64,000 bases of DNA, taken from positions 434,001-498,000 of the forward strand of contig CP011001.1 of assembly GCA_001044335.1 (NCBI GenBank), given 5' to 3'. Below are positions 48,007-57,204 of the stretch, in pieces. This DNA is from Methylophilales bacterium MBRSF5. GTDB lineage: Bacteria > Pseudomonadota > Gammaproteobacteria > Burkholderiales > Methylophilaceae. A program made the translations under genes and the position numbers. Position 1 is the stretch's first letter, and each line of letters opens with the position of its first letter. The notes below the pieces were generated by a model. The model searched no databases. It worked only from the letters and a program-made list of their open reading frames with translations, and was not told where the DNA came from.

Positions 48007-48244
48007 GGTGCTGTTTTTTGCAAAACTTCGTGAAGAGTTAAAAATCAATGAATTGGATGTCGAATATAAGGCTGATGTTGCCTCAATTAGAGAGTTAATA
48101 AACCATCTTCGACAACAATATCAGCAAATTGATAATGTCAAAAATATCAAGGCCGCTGTCAACCAAGAATTGGTAGTAGACTGGGATTTAAGCCTTAATG
48201 ATGGTGATGAGGTTGCTTTTTTCCCACCGATTACCGGAGGTTGA
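47999..48244 (+). CDS. moaD: molybdopterin synthase sulfur carrier subunit
   Basis: 81-residue ubiquitin-like protein from the ATG at 47999; the family start (IKVLFFAKLREEL) follows directly, so upstream codons are not used. The C-terminal Gly-Gly (PPITGG) carries the thiocarboxylate used to sulfurate precursor Z. It ends 3 bases before moaE. Other molybdopterin genes are not in the window. Confidence 0.95.
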   Translation: MIKVLFFAKLREELKINELDVEYKADVASIRELINHLRQQYQQIDNVKNIKAAVNQELVVDWDLSLNDGDEVAFFPPITGG

Positions 48245-48247
48245 GCT

Positions 48248-48700
48248 ATGGTAAGAATTCAACAAGACGGTTTTGATATTAATTCTGAAGTAAAAAAAAT
48301 AAAACGTTCTGATGATAGTGGTGTTGGCGCCCTGGTAACCTTTGTTGGTTATGTACGTGATTTTAAAGAGGATAAGTCTGATACACTGACGTCAATGGAA
48401 ATTGAATTTTACCCAGGCATGACTGAAAAAGCCTTGTTAGAAATTGAGGAGAAGGCAAGAAGGGCATGGGATATTTTCGATGTAAATATAATTCACCGTT
48501 TTGGTAAATTAAACTTAAATGATGAGATTGTATTGGTTGCAGTAACTTCGGCACATCGAACAGAGGCGTTTAGGGCGTGTGAGTTTATAATAGATTTTTT
48601 AAAGACTGATGCACCATTCTGGAAAAAAGAGATTGGACTAAAGTCTGAATCCTGGGTGAATGCAAATAACAAAGATTATGAAAAAATAAATAAATGGTAA
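48248..48700 (+). CDS. moaE: molybdopterin synthase catalytic subunit
   Basis: 150 residues. GALVTFVGYVRDF near residue 30, MEIEFYPGMTEKALLEIE, and the catalytic-lysine region FLKTDAPFWKKEIG (about 118-131) are typical. Partner of MoaD directly upstream; together they put the dithiolene sulfurs into molybdopterin, needed for enzymes such as formate dehydrogenase. No hairpin terminator is clear after it, although AT-rich sequence with a small ATCCT/AGGAT repeat (48756-48769) precedes galU. Confidence 0.96.
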   Translation: MVRIQQDGFDINSEVKKIKRSDDSGVGALVTFVGYVRDFKEDKSDTLTSMEIEFYPGMTEKALLEIEEKARRAWDIFDVNIIHRFGKLNLNDEIVLVAVTSAHRTEAFRACEFIIDFLKTDAPFWKKEIGLKSESWVNANNKDYEKINKW

Positions 48701-48798
48701 TAAAATCAATTATTTATTTATATTATTAAATGTAATTTATTTATGAAAATAACGAATCCTTTGCAGGATATAAGGTTCACTTTAATAAAGTTTAAGAT

Positions 48799-49662
48799 AT
48801 GAAAAAATTAAGAAAAATTATTTTTCCCGTTGCCGGACTCGGATCTCGTTTTTTACCCGCAACAAAAGCAACACCAAAGGAAATGCTACCCATTGTTGAC
48901 AAGCCATTAATTCAATATGCGGTTGAAGAAGCCATTGAGGCTGGCTTTAAAGATCTCATTTTTATTACGGGTAAATCCAAACGAGCAATTACAGATCATT
49001 TCGATTCTACCCTTGAGCGATTTTCCAATGTTGATGAAAAAAAAGCAAAATTAATGGATGAAATGAACCAAATTGTTCCGAAAGATGTTTCTTGTATTTA
49101 TATCAGACAAGGCGAACCTCTTGGTTTAGGACATGCAATCTTACAAGCAAAGCCAGTTGTTGGAGATGAGCCATTTGCGGTATCTCTGGCAGATGACTTG
49201 ATCGATGCTCAACCTGGTGTGTTGACCCAATTAGTTCAGCAGTATGATGAGCAGCAAAAGTCTGTGATTGCCGTTCAAAATGTAGACAAATCGGAATCCA
49301 AAAAATATGGCATGATTGACTCCAATAATTTTGATTCAGATCTTGTGAAATTAAGTAATATCATTGAGAAACCTGATCCAGAATTTGCACCATCAAACCT
49401 TGGGGTTGTCGGCCGATATGTTTTTTCGAATACATTGATGTCTTTTTTAGAAAAAACTTCTTTTGGTGCTGGAAACGAGATTCAGTTAACCGATGGCATT
49501 AAATTAATGTTAAAGCAAGAAGAGGTCTTTGCTTATACATTCAAGGGTAAGCGATATGATTGTGGCTCAAAGTTAGGTTATTTGATGGCGAATATTGATT
49601 ATGGAATCAAAAATAGTGAATTTGGTAAAGAATTAAAAGCTTATATAAGAGAAATTAAATGA
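48799..49662 (+). CDS. galU: UTP-glucose-1-phosphate uridylyltransferase
   Basis: Makes UDP-glucose for envelope polysaccharides, 287 residues. Nucleotide-binding GLGSRFLPATKATPKEMLP (about 13-31), the sugar-binding VEKP-type motif (IIEKPDPEFAPSNL), and GKRYDCGSKLGYL near 256 are present. Preceded by a 98-base AT-rich gap that should hold its promoter, so it starts a new unit; the next gene overlaps by 4 bases. Confidence 0.96.
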   Translation: MKKLRKIIFPVAGLGSRFLPATKATPKEMLPIVDKPLIQYAVEEAIEAGFKDLIFITGKSKRAITDHFDSTLERFSNVDEKKAKLMDEMNQIVPKDVSCIYIRQGEPLGLGHAILQAKPVVGDEPFAVSLADDLIDAQPGVLTQLVQQYDEQQKSVIAVQNVDKSESKKYGMIDSNNFDSDLVKLSNIIEKPDPEFAPSNLGVVGRYVFSNTLMSFLEKTSFGAGNEIQLTDGIKLMLKQEEVFAYTFKGKRYDCGSKLGYLMANIDYGIKNSEFGKELKAYIREIK

Positions 49663-50186
49663 TTTCTCCAATAACGGACCGCTGTCTTTATACATATAAA
49701 GATATCATCTCATCAATTAACAATTTAGCTAATCAAATAAACGCCAAAACTAAGACCAAGGAAATGGTTTTCGCTCCGGTAATGACAGGATCCCTTGTTT
49801 TTGCAGGGCATTTATTACCACTGTTAAACCATAAAGCACTTCATATAAATTACTTACACTACTCAAGATATATTGATAATAATGGTATAGAAAATGGTCT
49901 TTGGATTCATAAACCCCGCAGAGATGAAGTGTTGAATAAGCATGTATTATTGATTGACGATATCCTTGACGAGGGAAAAACTCTTTATGAATGTGTTTCA
50001 ACTTTAAAAAGACTGGGCGCCAAAACGGTTACCTCCTGTGTTTTATTTTATAAACCCAATACGAAAGCAAAAATTGATGCAGATTTTAAGGGATTGGAAC
50101 TGCCAAATCTCTATGTCTATGGTTTTGGGTTAGATAGTAATAGCATTGATAGAAATCACCGGAATTTATATGCGAAAAACAGCTAA
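49659..50186 (+). CDS. hypoxanthine-guanine phosphoribosyltransferase-like protein
   Basis: 175-residue type I phosphoribosyltransferase. The PRPP loop VLLIDDILDEGKTLYECV is at about 97-114, with a MVFAPVMTGSLVFAGHLLP start region resembling the 'ivgvLkGg..Fa.dL' of Hpt, and a terminal YVYGFGLD (dD/YvVGyGLD) motif that contacts the base in hypoxanthine PRTs. Purine salvage is the likely role; exact base preference is not certain. Overlaps galU by 4 bases and rnr by 17. Confidence 0.82.
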   Translation: MISPITDRCLYTYKDIISSINNLANQINAKTKTKEMVFAPVMTGSLVFAGHLLPLLNHKALHINYLHYSRYIDNNGIENGLWIHKPRRDEVLNKHVLLIDDILDEGKTLYECVSTLKRLGAKTVTSCVLFYKPNTKAKIDADFKGLELPNLYVYGFGLDSNSIDRNHRNLYAKNS

Positions 50187-52341
50187 AACAAAATCAAATA
50201 AAAGGTCTAAAGATCCGTTTTTTAAGAGAGAGTCTCAGAAGTACGCACATCCCATTCCGAGTCGAGAATTCATACTTGATGTCATGAAGAAATATGGCAC
50301 CCCAATTAAAAAAAATGAGCTCATTAAGTTATTGCGTATAAAAAAATCAGAAGAAGAACCCTTAACTCATCGTTTAAAAGCCATGAGAAGGGACGGTCAG
50401 ATTTTAAAAAATAGAAAAGATGTGTTTTGTATTGCAGAAAAACTCAATTGTATCTCCGGAAAGGTTCAGGGTCATCCGGATGGTTATGGTTTTTTAATCC
50501 CAGATGAGCCAGAACATGATGATGTTTTTTTAAATCAAAAAGAAATGAGTAAAGCTTTTCATAACGATCGGGTGATGGTACAAATTTCTGGCTTGGATCG
50601 TAAAGGGAAGGCTGAAGGAACCATCGTTGAAGTTTTAGAAAGATGTAATACAGTCCTGGTTGGTCGTGTGGTTCAGTCGTATGGGGTGACCATCGTCGCT
50701 GCAGAGGACAAAAGAATTCATCAAGATATCATTATTCCTTACGGCAAAGACATGGATGCAGTCCCAGGGGATATAGTCGAGGTAGAAATTACTACCCAAC
50801 CAGCCATGAATATCAAACCGATGGGACAGATCATTGAGATAATTGGAAAATTAGATGACAGTGGTATCGAAATTGAAATCGCTCTTAGAAAACACAACCT
50901 TCCTTTCAAGTTTGATAAAAAAATTGAAAAAGAATTAGAGAAAATTTCTGAGATTTCTGATGGCGATTTGAAAGACCGAATTGACTTGAGAAATCATTTC
51001 TTTGTAACCATTGACGGTGAAACAGCTAAAGATTTCGATGACGCAGTGTATGCTGAAAACCACAAAGAGTATTTTAAGTTACTGGTGGGTATCGCAGATG
51101 TTAGCCACTATGTTAAAGAGGGATCTGCTCTAGATAAAGAAGCTTTTGATAGGGGAAATTCAGTTTATTTTCCGCGCAGGGTTATTCCCATGCTTCCAGA
51201 AAAGCTTTCCAATGGATTATGTTCGCTCAACCCACATGTTGATCGATTGGTCATGATTGCAGATATGGTTATTACAAAAAAAGGAGAACTTCAATCATAT
51301 GAGTTTTACCCAGCGGTAATTAATTCAAAATATCGCTTGACCTATACTTTAGTTGACCAGTTGATTTTTCAAAAACAGAATCAAAAAGAGCATCCAAAAA
51401 AATTAATCGAATACCTTAATACCTTAAAGTCAGTTTATGAAGTTCTCAGTGAGGCCAGAAATAAGAGGCATGCAATTGAGTTTGATCGAATTGAATCTCA
51501 AATTTTATTCGATGAGGGTGGAAAAATTAAAGATATAGTCCCTTTGTCACGAAATGAGGCGCATCGATTAATCGAAGAGTGTATGCTTGCGGCGAATGTT
51601 AGTGCGGCCGATTATCTATTATCAAAAAAAATTGGGCTGTTTAGAAATCATGAAAAACCAAAGGAAGAAAAGCTTGAAATCTTAAAATCAGTTTTATCAG
51701 ACTTCAAAGTACACATGGAAGGTGGTTTAAGTCCAGATGTGAAGGATTATGAAGAGCTAATCAATAAAATTAAAAATAAAGAAAATTTTCAGATGTTGCA
51801 AACCATGATTTTACGGTCAATGCAGCAAGCTAACTACGGTGCCGAAAACAAGGGTCATTTTGGTCTGGCGTACGAAAAATATACCCACTTTACTTCACCA
51901 ATTCGAAGATACCCGGACTTGGTTGTGCATCGTTTAATTAAATCTTTTTTAAATAAAAAGAAAATTAAAACAGATAATTTAGAATCTATTGGCAATCATT
52001 GCTCATCTACTGAGAGAAGGGCAGATGAAGCAACTCGAGATGTAGAAAATTGGTTGAAATGTTTTTACATGAAAGATAGGATTGGTGAAAAATTTGATGT
52101 TGTTATTTCTAGCGTGACAAATTTTGGAATTTTTGTTGAAATTCCTCATTTACATATTGAAGGGTTGGTTCATGTAACGGAGCTCGGAAATGATTACTTT
52201 GTCTTTAATAAAGAAAAACAGATGCTCGAAGGTGAAAAAACAAAGAAAAAATTTAGACTGGGTGATGAGTTAGCGGTAAAACTCATTCGAGTGGATTTAG
52301 ATCTTGGAAAAATGGATTTTACTTATTTAAAGAATTTATAG
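50170..52341 (+). CDS. rnr: ribonuclease R
   Basis: 3'-5' exoribonuclease of the RNB family, 723 residues from the ATG at 50170, which is preferred because a basic start MRKTAKTKSNKRSK is typical. Order: helix-turn-helix (about 30-85), cold-shock domains (about 90-240), the RNB catalytic domain (about 265-600) with DGETAKDFDDAV (catalytic aspartates) and FTSPIRRYPDLVVHR, and an S1 domain (about 630-715). The downstream gene is rlmB after one base, the common rnr-rlmB pairing. Confidence 0.96.
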   Translation: MRKTAKTKSNKRSKDPFFKRESQKYAHPIPSREFILDVMKKYGTPIKKNELIKLLRIKKSEEEPLTHRLKAMRRDGQILKNRKDVFCIAEKLNCISGKVQGHPDGYGFLIPDEPEHDDVFLNQKEMSKAFHNDRVMVQISGLDRKGKAEGTIVEVLERCNTVLVGRVVQSYGVTIVAAEDKRIHQDIIIPYGKDMDAVPGDIVEVEITTQPAMNIKPMGQIIEIIGKLDDSGIEIEIALRKHNLPFKFDKKIEKELEKISEISDGDLKDRIDLRNHFFVTIDGETAKDFDDAVYAENHKEYFKLLVGIADVSHYVKEGSALDKEAFDRGNSVYFPRRVIPMLPEKLSNGLCSLNPHVDRLVMIADMVITKKGELQSYEFYPAVINSKYRLTYTLVDQLIFQKQNQKEHPKKLIEYLNTLKSVYEVLSEARNKRHAIEFDRIESQILFDEGGKIKDIVPLSRNEAHRLIEECMLAANVSAADYLLSKKIGLFRNHEKPKEEKLEILKSVLSDFKVHMEGGLSPDVKDYEELINKIKNKENFQMLQTMILRSMQQANYGAENKGHFGLAYEKYTHFTSPIRRYPDLVVHRLIKSFLNKKKIKTDNLESIGNHCSSTERRADEATRDVENWLKCFYMKDRIGEKFDVVISSVTNFGIFVEIPHLHIEGLVHVTELGNDYFVFNKEKQMLEGEKTKKKFRLGDELAVKLIRVDLDLGKMDFTYLKNL

Positions 52342-52342
52342 A

Positions 52343-53068
52343 ATGACTAATTTAATTTATGGGATTCATTCAGTTGATTCGGCCGTTAGAAGCAATCATG
52401 TGGATCAACTATTTGTTTGTCAAGATCGAAATTCAGAAAAAATGGGGAGAATCATTGAGATTGCTCAAAAAAATAAGATCCCTGTGAGTTTTATGGATGT
52501 CCAGTGGTTTAAGAGAAGCTTTAGTGATAACAGTCATCAGTTTATTGCTGCATCGAGTAAAAAAGAATCTTTCTCAAAACTGAGCCTTGAGGATTTTCTC
52601 GCTGATGCTACTAAGCAACACTTTTTTTTGATCCTTGATGAAGTTCAGGACCCACATAATTTAGGTGCTTGCTTTAGGATTGCCAGCGCTTTCGATTTGA
52701 GCGGGATAATTGTACCGAAAAATAACTCTGTCGGGATCACCCCGGTTGTTTCAAAGGTGGCAAGTGGAGCAGTTAATCACATCCCTTTTTTTTCAGTGAC
52801 AAATTTATCACGAACAATTGACTTATTAAAAGAACATAACTTTTTTATTTATGCTGCTGATGGTTATTCGGAGTTGTCAATTTATGATCAAAGCTTCTCC
52901 GGGAATGTTGCCTTGGTCATGGGTTCTGAGGGTAAGGGAATTAGAAGGTTGACCAAAGATAAGTGTGATTTAACATTCTCAATCCCAATGTCAGGGTCTA
53001 TTGAAAGTTTGAATGTCTCTGTTGCCACAGGGATTTGTGTATCTGAAATCAGAAGAAATCTAAAGTAG
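52343..53068 (+). CDS. rlmB: 23S rRNA 2'-O-methyltransferase (Gm2251)
   Basis: SPOUT methyltransferase of 241 residues. N-terminal L30-like substrate domain (about 1-75, YGIHSVDSAVRSN), then the TrmH knot with LDEVQDPHNLGACFRIASAF, MGSEGKGI, and IPMSGSIESLNVSVATGI. SAM-binding knot and the Asn and Arg of motif 1 are present. Its stop overlaps mqo on the opposite strand by 9 bases. Confidence 0.95.
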   Translation: MTNLIYGIHSVDSAVRSNHVDQLFVCQDRNSEKMGRIIEIAQKNKIPVSFMDVQWFKRSFSDNSHQFIAASSKKESFSKLSLEDFLADATKQHFFLILDEVQDPHNLGACFRIASAFDLSGIIVPKNNSVGITPVVSKVASGAVNHIPFFSVTNLSRTIDLLKEHNFFIYAADGYSELSIYDQSFSGNVALVMGSEGKGIRRLTKDKCDLTFSIPMSGSIESLNVSVATGICVSEIRRNLK

Positions 53069-54517
53069 CTTCAGAATTTTTCTGTAGGAGCGTCTCAGTG
53101 TTTGTAGCTTGCTTGGATTTTCATTCAATTTTATTCCATAGCTTGGGAAAATTACCCTTAATTTTTTCCTATATTCCTGATTCTTATTCAAAAAGCACTT
53201 TTCAACAATCTCTAACATTGATGCAGCAGAAACTGATGCACCTGGAGAAGCACCCAATAGGGCAGCCAGAGTTTTATTGTTATCATAAATAATCTCTGTT
53301 CCAAATTCTAATTTACCAAACAAACCATCTGAAGGTTTGATAATCTGAACTCTTTGTCCGGCAGATATTAATTCCCAGTCGGATGACTTTGCCTCGGGAT
53401 AGAATTTCCTTAAATGTTTCATTCGGTTTGTATGATTTTGTAAAGCCTGTTTTACTAAGTAGGAGACAAGATTTAAATTTTTGATACCAACAGTTAGTAT
53501 TTCTTTCAAATTTGATAATTTGATGGAGCTGGGAAAATCTAAAAATGAGCCTGATTTTAAAAATTTAAAAGTAAAACCGGCGAATGGACCAAATAATAAT
53601 GATTGTTTGCCGTTGATGTTACGAATATCGAGATGAGGCACAGACATCGGAGGTGCTCCTGTCTCGGCTTGACTATACACCTTACCCTTATGCTGTTTAA
53701 TGATAGCTTGATTGTCACATACCAACCATTTACCACTGATTGGAAAACCACCATAACCTTTGGCTTGAGGTAATTTGAGGTTCTGAAGAATTTTAATTGA
53801 ATTACCACCCGCACCTAAAAAAATAAACTTTGTATGTACCTGGCCTAATTGTGTTTGAAATTGGTAACCGTTATTCATTTTTTTGATTTTGGTTACGTGT
53901 TCATTGGTATGTATTTTGAAAGATGGATTTTTCAGTAATCTTTTAATTAATATAGATGTTAACTGACCAAAATTTATATCCGTGCCGTATTCATAATTTG
54001 TAAGAGAGATGTTCTCATTATTTTTTCGACCTTTGATGAGAAGAGGAAATAATGATTTAATTGTCTGTGCATCTTTTGTAAAGGTCATTCCCTTGAAAAG
54101 AGGTTGCTTGCTTATTAGCTTAAATCTTTTTTCTAAAAATTCTGTATGTTTTTTATCCCATACAAAACTTGCATGTGAAGATTTGGTGATAAAGGTTTCA
54201 GGAGCAATACTCTTATCGTTTTTAACAATATAAGCCCACAATTGTAAGGACAGCTCGAACATTTCACAGACTGAAAGGGCTTTATTGAGATTGATTTTAT
54301 TATTTTTCTCAGGTGTGTAATTTAATTCACAATTTCCTGCGTGACCTGTGCCTGCATTATTTAAGGCGGCAGAACTCTCTTCGCCAAAAGAAGGTAACTT
54401 TTCAAAGAGGTGAATTTTTAATTTTGGGTCAATTTCATGAAGAATTGTTGCCAATGTGGCACTCATTATGCCACCACCAATCAAGGCGACATCAATTTCA
54501 TTTACAATTTTTTGCAT
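53060..54517 (-). CDS. mqo: malate:quinone oxidoreductase
   Basis: Membrane-associated FAD enzyme oxidising malate to oxaloacetate with quinone, 485 residues. The Rossmann start VALIGGGIMSATLATIL, ALNNAGTGHAGNCELNYTP (about 51-69), and the late ALLGASPGASVSAASMLE are diagnostic. The start codon is 6 bases after a perfect TATAAT and has no SD, so the mRNA may be leaderless. Convergent with rlmB and divergent from the antiporter gene. Confidence 0.96.
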   Translation of the reverse strand: MQKIVNEIDVALIGGGIMSATLATILHEIDPKLKIHLFEKLPSFGEESSAALNNAGTGHAGNCELNYTPEKNNKINLNKALSVCEMFELSLQLWAYIVKNDKSIAPETFITKSSHASFVWDKKHTEFLEKRFKLISKQPLFKGMTFTKDAQTIKSLFPLLIKGRKNNENISLTNYEYGTDINFGQLTSILIKRLLKNPSFKIHTNEHVTKIKKMNNGYQFQTQLGQVHTKFIFLGAGGNSIKILQNLKLPQAKGYGGFPISGKWLVCDNQAIIKQHKGKVYSQAETGAPPMSVPHLDIRNINGKQSLLFGPFAGFTFKFLKSGSFLDFPSSIKLSNLKEILTVGIKNLNLVSYLVKQALQNHTNRMKHLRKFYPEAKSSDWELISAGQRVQIIKPSDGLFGKLEFGTEIIYDNNKTLAALLGASPGASVSAASMLEIVEKCFLNKNQEYRKKLRVIFPSYGIKLNENPSKLQTLRRSYRKILKLL

Positions 54518-54523
54518 CGGGTT

Positions 54524-54529
54524 ATTATA
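54524..54529 (-). promoter_or_regulatory. -10 box for mqo, placed for a leaderless mRNA
   Basis: TATAAT on the minus strand, exactly 6 bases from the mqo ATG. Transcription would start at the A of the ATG. No SD sequence fits in the six bases. A -35 match is weak (TTTTAG). Confidence 0.55.
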
Positions 54530-54555
54530 TGTAATTATTTAAAAATCTAAAAATT

Positions 54556-55767
54556 ATGTACCAAATAATTCTCGCTGTAGGACTGCTTATTTTTGCTGCT
54601 CATGCCTTAAGTTTTGTTTTTAAAAAGACCTTAATTCCGGATGTGTTAATTCTAATCATCTTTGGCATTGTTATTGGTCCAGTTCTTCATCTGGTTTCGT
54701 CCTCGGATTTTGGAAAAATTGGTCAGGTGATTACGACGATTGCTTTGGTGGTAATTCTTTTCGAAAGTGGGTGCTCTTTAAATTTTAGGGTCCTGATGAA
54801 TTCATTTAAAACTTCAGGTTTTTTAACCCTGGCTAGTTTTATTGTTACCACTATAATTGTGTGTTTGTTTTCCTTAAGTTTTTTAGATTTAAATTTTATT
54901 TCTAGCTTGATGCTTGGAGTTATTTTGGGCGGTACATCCTCAGCAGTGGTTGTGCCAATTACAAATGTTTTAGATATTGAGCCAACCACTAAAACCACTT
55001 TGCTACTTGAATCAGCAGCAACTGACGTACTCTGCATTCTTACCTTATTCTCCCTTGTTGAATTTTACGAACATGGTCAGGCTTTCAATATCATTAAATT
55101 TATTTCGAGCATTGGCTCGTCTTTTGTCATGGCCATCGTGTTTGGTCTGTTTGCAGGAACAATGTGGCTCATTATTATCGATAAAATAAAAAACTTCCCT
55201 AACACTCTCACAACAACGATTGCGTGGCTATTTATTGTCTATGGATTAACTGAGATGTTTGGTTATTCTGGCCCAATTGCAGCATTGGCATTTGGTTTAA
55301 TCCTCACTAACTACAAATCATTTAGTTTTATTAATAATTTTATTTTGGCTAAACATGAAATTAAGCCGCTCACAAAAACAGAATTAGATTTTTATAGAGA
55401 GTTAGTTTTTTTGTTAAAGATCTTCTTTTTTATTTTTTTGGGAATCCAGTTCGAGATAAAAGAATACAATCTTCTCGCCTTTGCTATTGTGTTAGTTTTT
55501 TTCATATTTATCTTAAGAATCCCAATGACAAAGCTTTTATTTAAAGAGACGAACTTTACTGATAAATCCTATATTTCAATGATGGCGCCTAAAGGGTTGG
55601 CTGCGGCGGTGTTGGCATCCATTCCTTTAACTTATAATGTCCCAGGATCAGAACAGATCATTGATATTGTTTCAATGGTGGTGGTCTTTAGTATTATTCT
55701 TTGTGCAGTACTGGTAATGTTGTTTAGATTTAATTTTGTCAAACGACTTTATCAGAAAGTATTATAA
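54556..55767 (+). CDS. CPA1-type cation:proton antiporter
   Basis: 403 residues with eleven to twelve hydrophobic helices and no cytoplasmic tail. LILFESGCSLNFR-like segment (LVVILFESGCSL), the paired helix GVILGGTSSAVVVPI, and LLESAATDVLCIL with the conserved Asp expected for Na+/H+ exchange point to the CPA1/KefB-NhaP fold. The late MAPKGLAAAVLASIP is the family's 'prRGla.avla' box. Ion choice (Na+ or K+) is not clear. Divergent from mqo across 38 bases; ends at a bidirectional terminator. Confidence 0.88.
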   Translation: MYQIILAVGLLIFAAHALSFVFKKTLIPDVLILIIFGIVIGPVLHLVSSSDFGKIGQVITTIALVVILFESGCSLNFRVLMNSFKTSGFLTLASFIVTTIIVCLFSLSFLDLNFISSLMLGVILGGTSSAVVVPITNVLDIEPTTKTTLLLESAATDVLCILTLFSLVEFYEHGQAFNIIKFISSIGSSFVMAIVFGLFAGTMWLIIIDKIKNFPNTLTTTIAWLFIVYGLTEMFGYSGPIAALAFGLILTNYKSFSFINNFILAKHEIKPLTKTELDFYRELVFLLKIFFFIFLGIQFEIKEYNLLAFAIVLVFFIFILRIPMTKLLFKETNFTDKSYISMMAPKGLAAAVLASIPLTYNVPGSEQIIDIVSMVVVFSIILCAVLVMLFRFNFVKRLYQKVL

Positions 55768-55769
55768 AA

Positions 55770-55795
55770 AAAGCCACATCATCTGATGTGGCTTT
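55770..55795. terminator. bidirectional terminator between antiporter gene and tRNA-Asn
   Basis: A 12-base inverted repeat, AAAGCCACATCA (55770-55781) and TGATGTGGCTTT (55784-55795), with a two-base centre. Short T runs lie at each 3' side (TTT on plus; TTTTTTTATAAT-like run read on minus), so it can end the antiporter transcript and the tRNA transcript. Confidence 0.8.
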
Positions 55796-55800
55796 GAATT

Positions 55801-55876
55801 TGGCTCCCCAACCTGGGCTCGAACCAGGGACACACGGATTAACAGTCCGTTGCTCTACCGACTGAGCTATTGGGGA
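55801..55876 (-). tRNA. tRNA-Asn (anticodon GTT)
   Basis: 76-base cloverleaf on the minus strand: acceptor TCCCCAA pairs with TTGGGGA, D arm GCTC/GAGC with AGTCGGTA loop, anticodon loop CTGTTAA, T arm CCTGG-TTCGAGC-CCAGG, discriminator G, and an encoded CCA (tgg at 55801-55803 on plus). All four stems are intact. Confidence 0.97.
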
Positions 55877-55887
55877 AGAGAAGTGAG

Positions 55888-55916
55888 ATGGTAAACAGAA
55901 AATGGCTTTTGGTCAA
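55888..55916 (-). promoter_or_regulatory. promoter for tRNA-Asn
   Basis: On the minus strand: TTGACC (55911-55916), 17-base spacer, TACCAT (55888-55893); start predicted near 55881, a few bases before the mature 5' end at 55876. This gives the tRNA its own transcription unit apart from aspartate aminotransferase. Confidence 0.7.
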
Positions 55917-55928
55917 TATGAAATACGA

Positions 55929-57137
55929 TTAAATTTCTACTGCTTTTTTAATTCGCGAAATAGCCTCAACTAAATTTTCCATAGAGGTTGCAAACGATAA
56001 CCTGAAATAACCTTCAGCACCAAAAGCTGATCCAGGAACAACAGCTACGTTGGCTTTATCTAATAGGTATTCACAGAATCCGATATCGTTATTTTTTGAA
56101 ATCACATTTGCTTTAAACAACCGATCTATCGCATCTTGAGCATAAGGAAATGCATAAAAAGCGCCTTCGGCTGGAATGCAGCTTAATCCGTCAATATTGT
56201 TTATATTTTCAACAACATAAGTATGTCTTAGCTTAAATTCCTTAACCATTTCTGCTATGCATTCATTGTTACCTCTTAGGGCTGTTTCAGCAGCAGCCTG
56301 AGATATTGATGACGGATTAGAAGTTGACTGTGATTGTAATTTCGTCATCGCTTTTATAATTTTTGTTGGTCCAGCAGCATAACCGATTCGCCATCCAGTC
56401 ATAGAATAGGCTTTAGATACTCCATTTAGAATGACGGACCTATCTTTTAAACTAGGATCTTCCATCACAATATTATTAAAATCTTGATCATTTAAATTAA
56501 TATGTTCATAAATGTCGTCGGAGGCAATGATCACATTAGGATATTTATGAAGGACTGTTGCCAGTTGAAGTAACTCTTCTTTTGTGTAAACAGACCCTGT
56601 TGGATTCGAAGGCGAGTTTAAAAAAACTAACTTTGTTTTTTCTGTAAGGGCTACATTTAGTTGTTCTGCAGTAATTTTAAAATTATCTTTAATAGTTGTT
56701 GAAATAATTTTTGCTTCAGCACCGGTGAGGACAGCGATATCTTCATATGAAACCCAATACGGTGCAGGAATCACAACTTCATCACCAGCGTCTAAAACAG
56801 ATAAACATAAATTAAAAATACACTGCTTACCGCCAACACCGACAACAATTTCTTCTGCCTTGTAATCTAGGCCGTTGTCATTTTTAAACTTATCAGCAAT
56901 GGCATTTTTTAATGAGGGTATGCCACCAACCGGTGTATATTTTGTTTTACCATCATTGATAGCTTGGATAGCACCCTGCTTAATAAACTCAGGCGTATCA
57001 AAATCAGGCTCGCCTGCTGCTAAGCCAATAATGTCTATTCCCTGTAATTTTAATAATGAGGCTTTTGCAGTAACAGCTAGAGTAGGGGATTCTTTGATAC
57101 GTTGTACTGCAGAAGATAAAGTAATATTGTCGGACAA
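55929..57137 (-). CDS. aatA: aspartate aminotransferase (class I, AspC/AatA type)
   Basis: PLP aminotransferase interconverting aspartate/2-oxoglutarate with oxaloacetate/glutamate; 402 residues. N-terminal RIKESPTLAVTAKA, GLAAGEPDFDTPEF (about 36-49), NSPSNPTGSVY, and K242 in VSKAYSMTGWRIGYAAGP. This subgroup (I-gamma/Ib) sometimes also uses prephenate. The start is a TTG read from 57137; no ATG fits and no SD is seen, while the N-terminus matches the family. A TAGAAT about 40 bases upstream could be its -10. Confidence 0.93.
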   Translation of the reverse strand: MSDNITLSSAVQRIKESPTLAVTAKASLLKLQGIDIIGLAAGEPDFDTPEFIKQGAIQAINDGKTKYTPVGGIPSLKNAIADKFKNDNGLDYKAEEIVVGVGGKQCIFNLCLSVLDAGDEVVIPAPYWVSYEDIAVLTGAEAKIISTTIKDNFKITAEQLNVALTEKTKLVFLNSPSNPTGSVYTKEELLQLATVLHKYPNVIIASDDIYEHINLNDQDFNNIVMEDPSLKDRSVILNGVSKAYSMTGWRIGYAAGPTKIIKAMTKLQSQSTSNPSSISQAAAETALRGNNECIAEMVKEFKLRHTYVVENINNIDGLSCIPAEGAFYAFPYAQDAIDRLFKANVISKNNDIGFCEYLLDKANVAVVPGSAFGAEGYFRLSFATSMENLVEAISRIKKAVEI

Positions 57138-57204
57138 AGCGGGTTCTAAAATTAAAGTGTTTAAAGATTAAGATTCTACAAAATAAATGACTACGCGTGA
57201 AGAA

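Noticed and set aside
48756-48769. ATCCT/AGGAT repeat before galU as terminator of moaE
   Set aside because: Five A/T-rich pairs with no T run after it; not enough for a terminator call.
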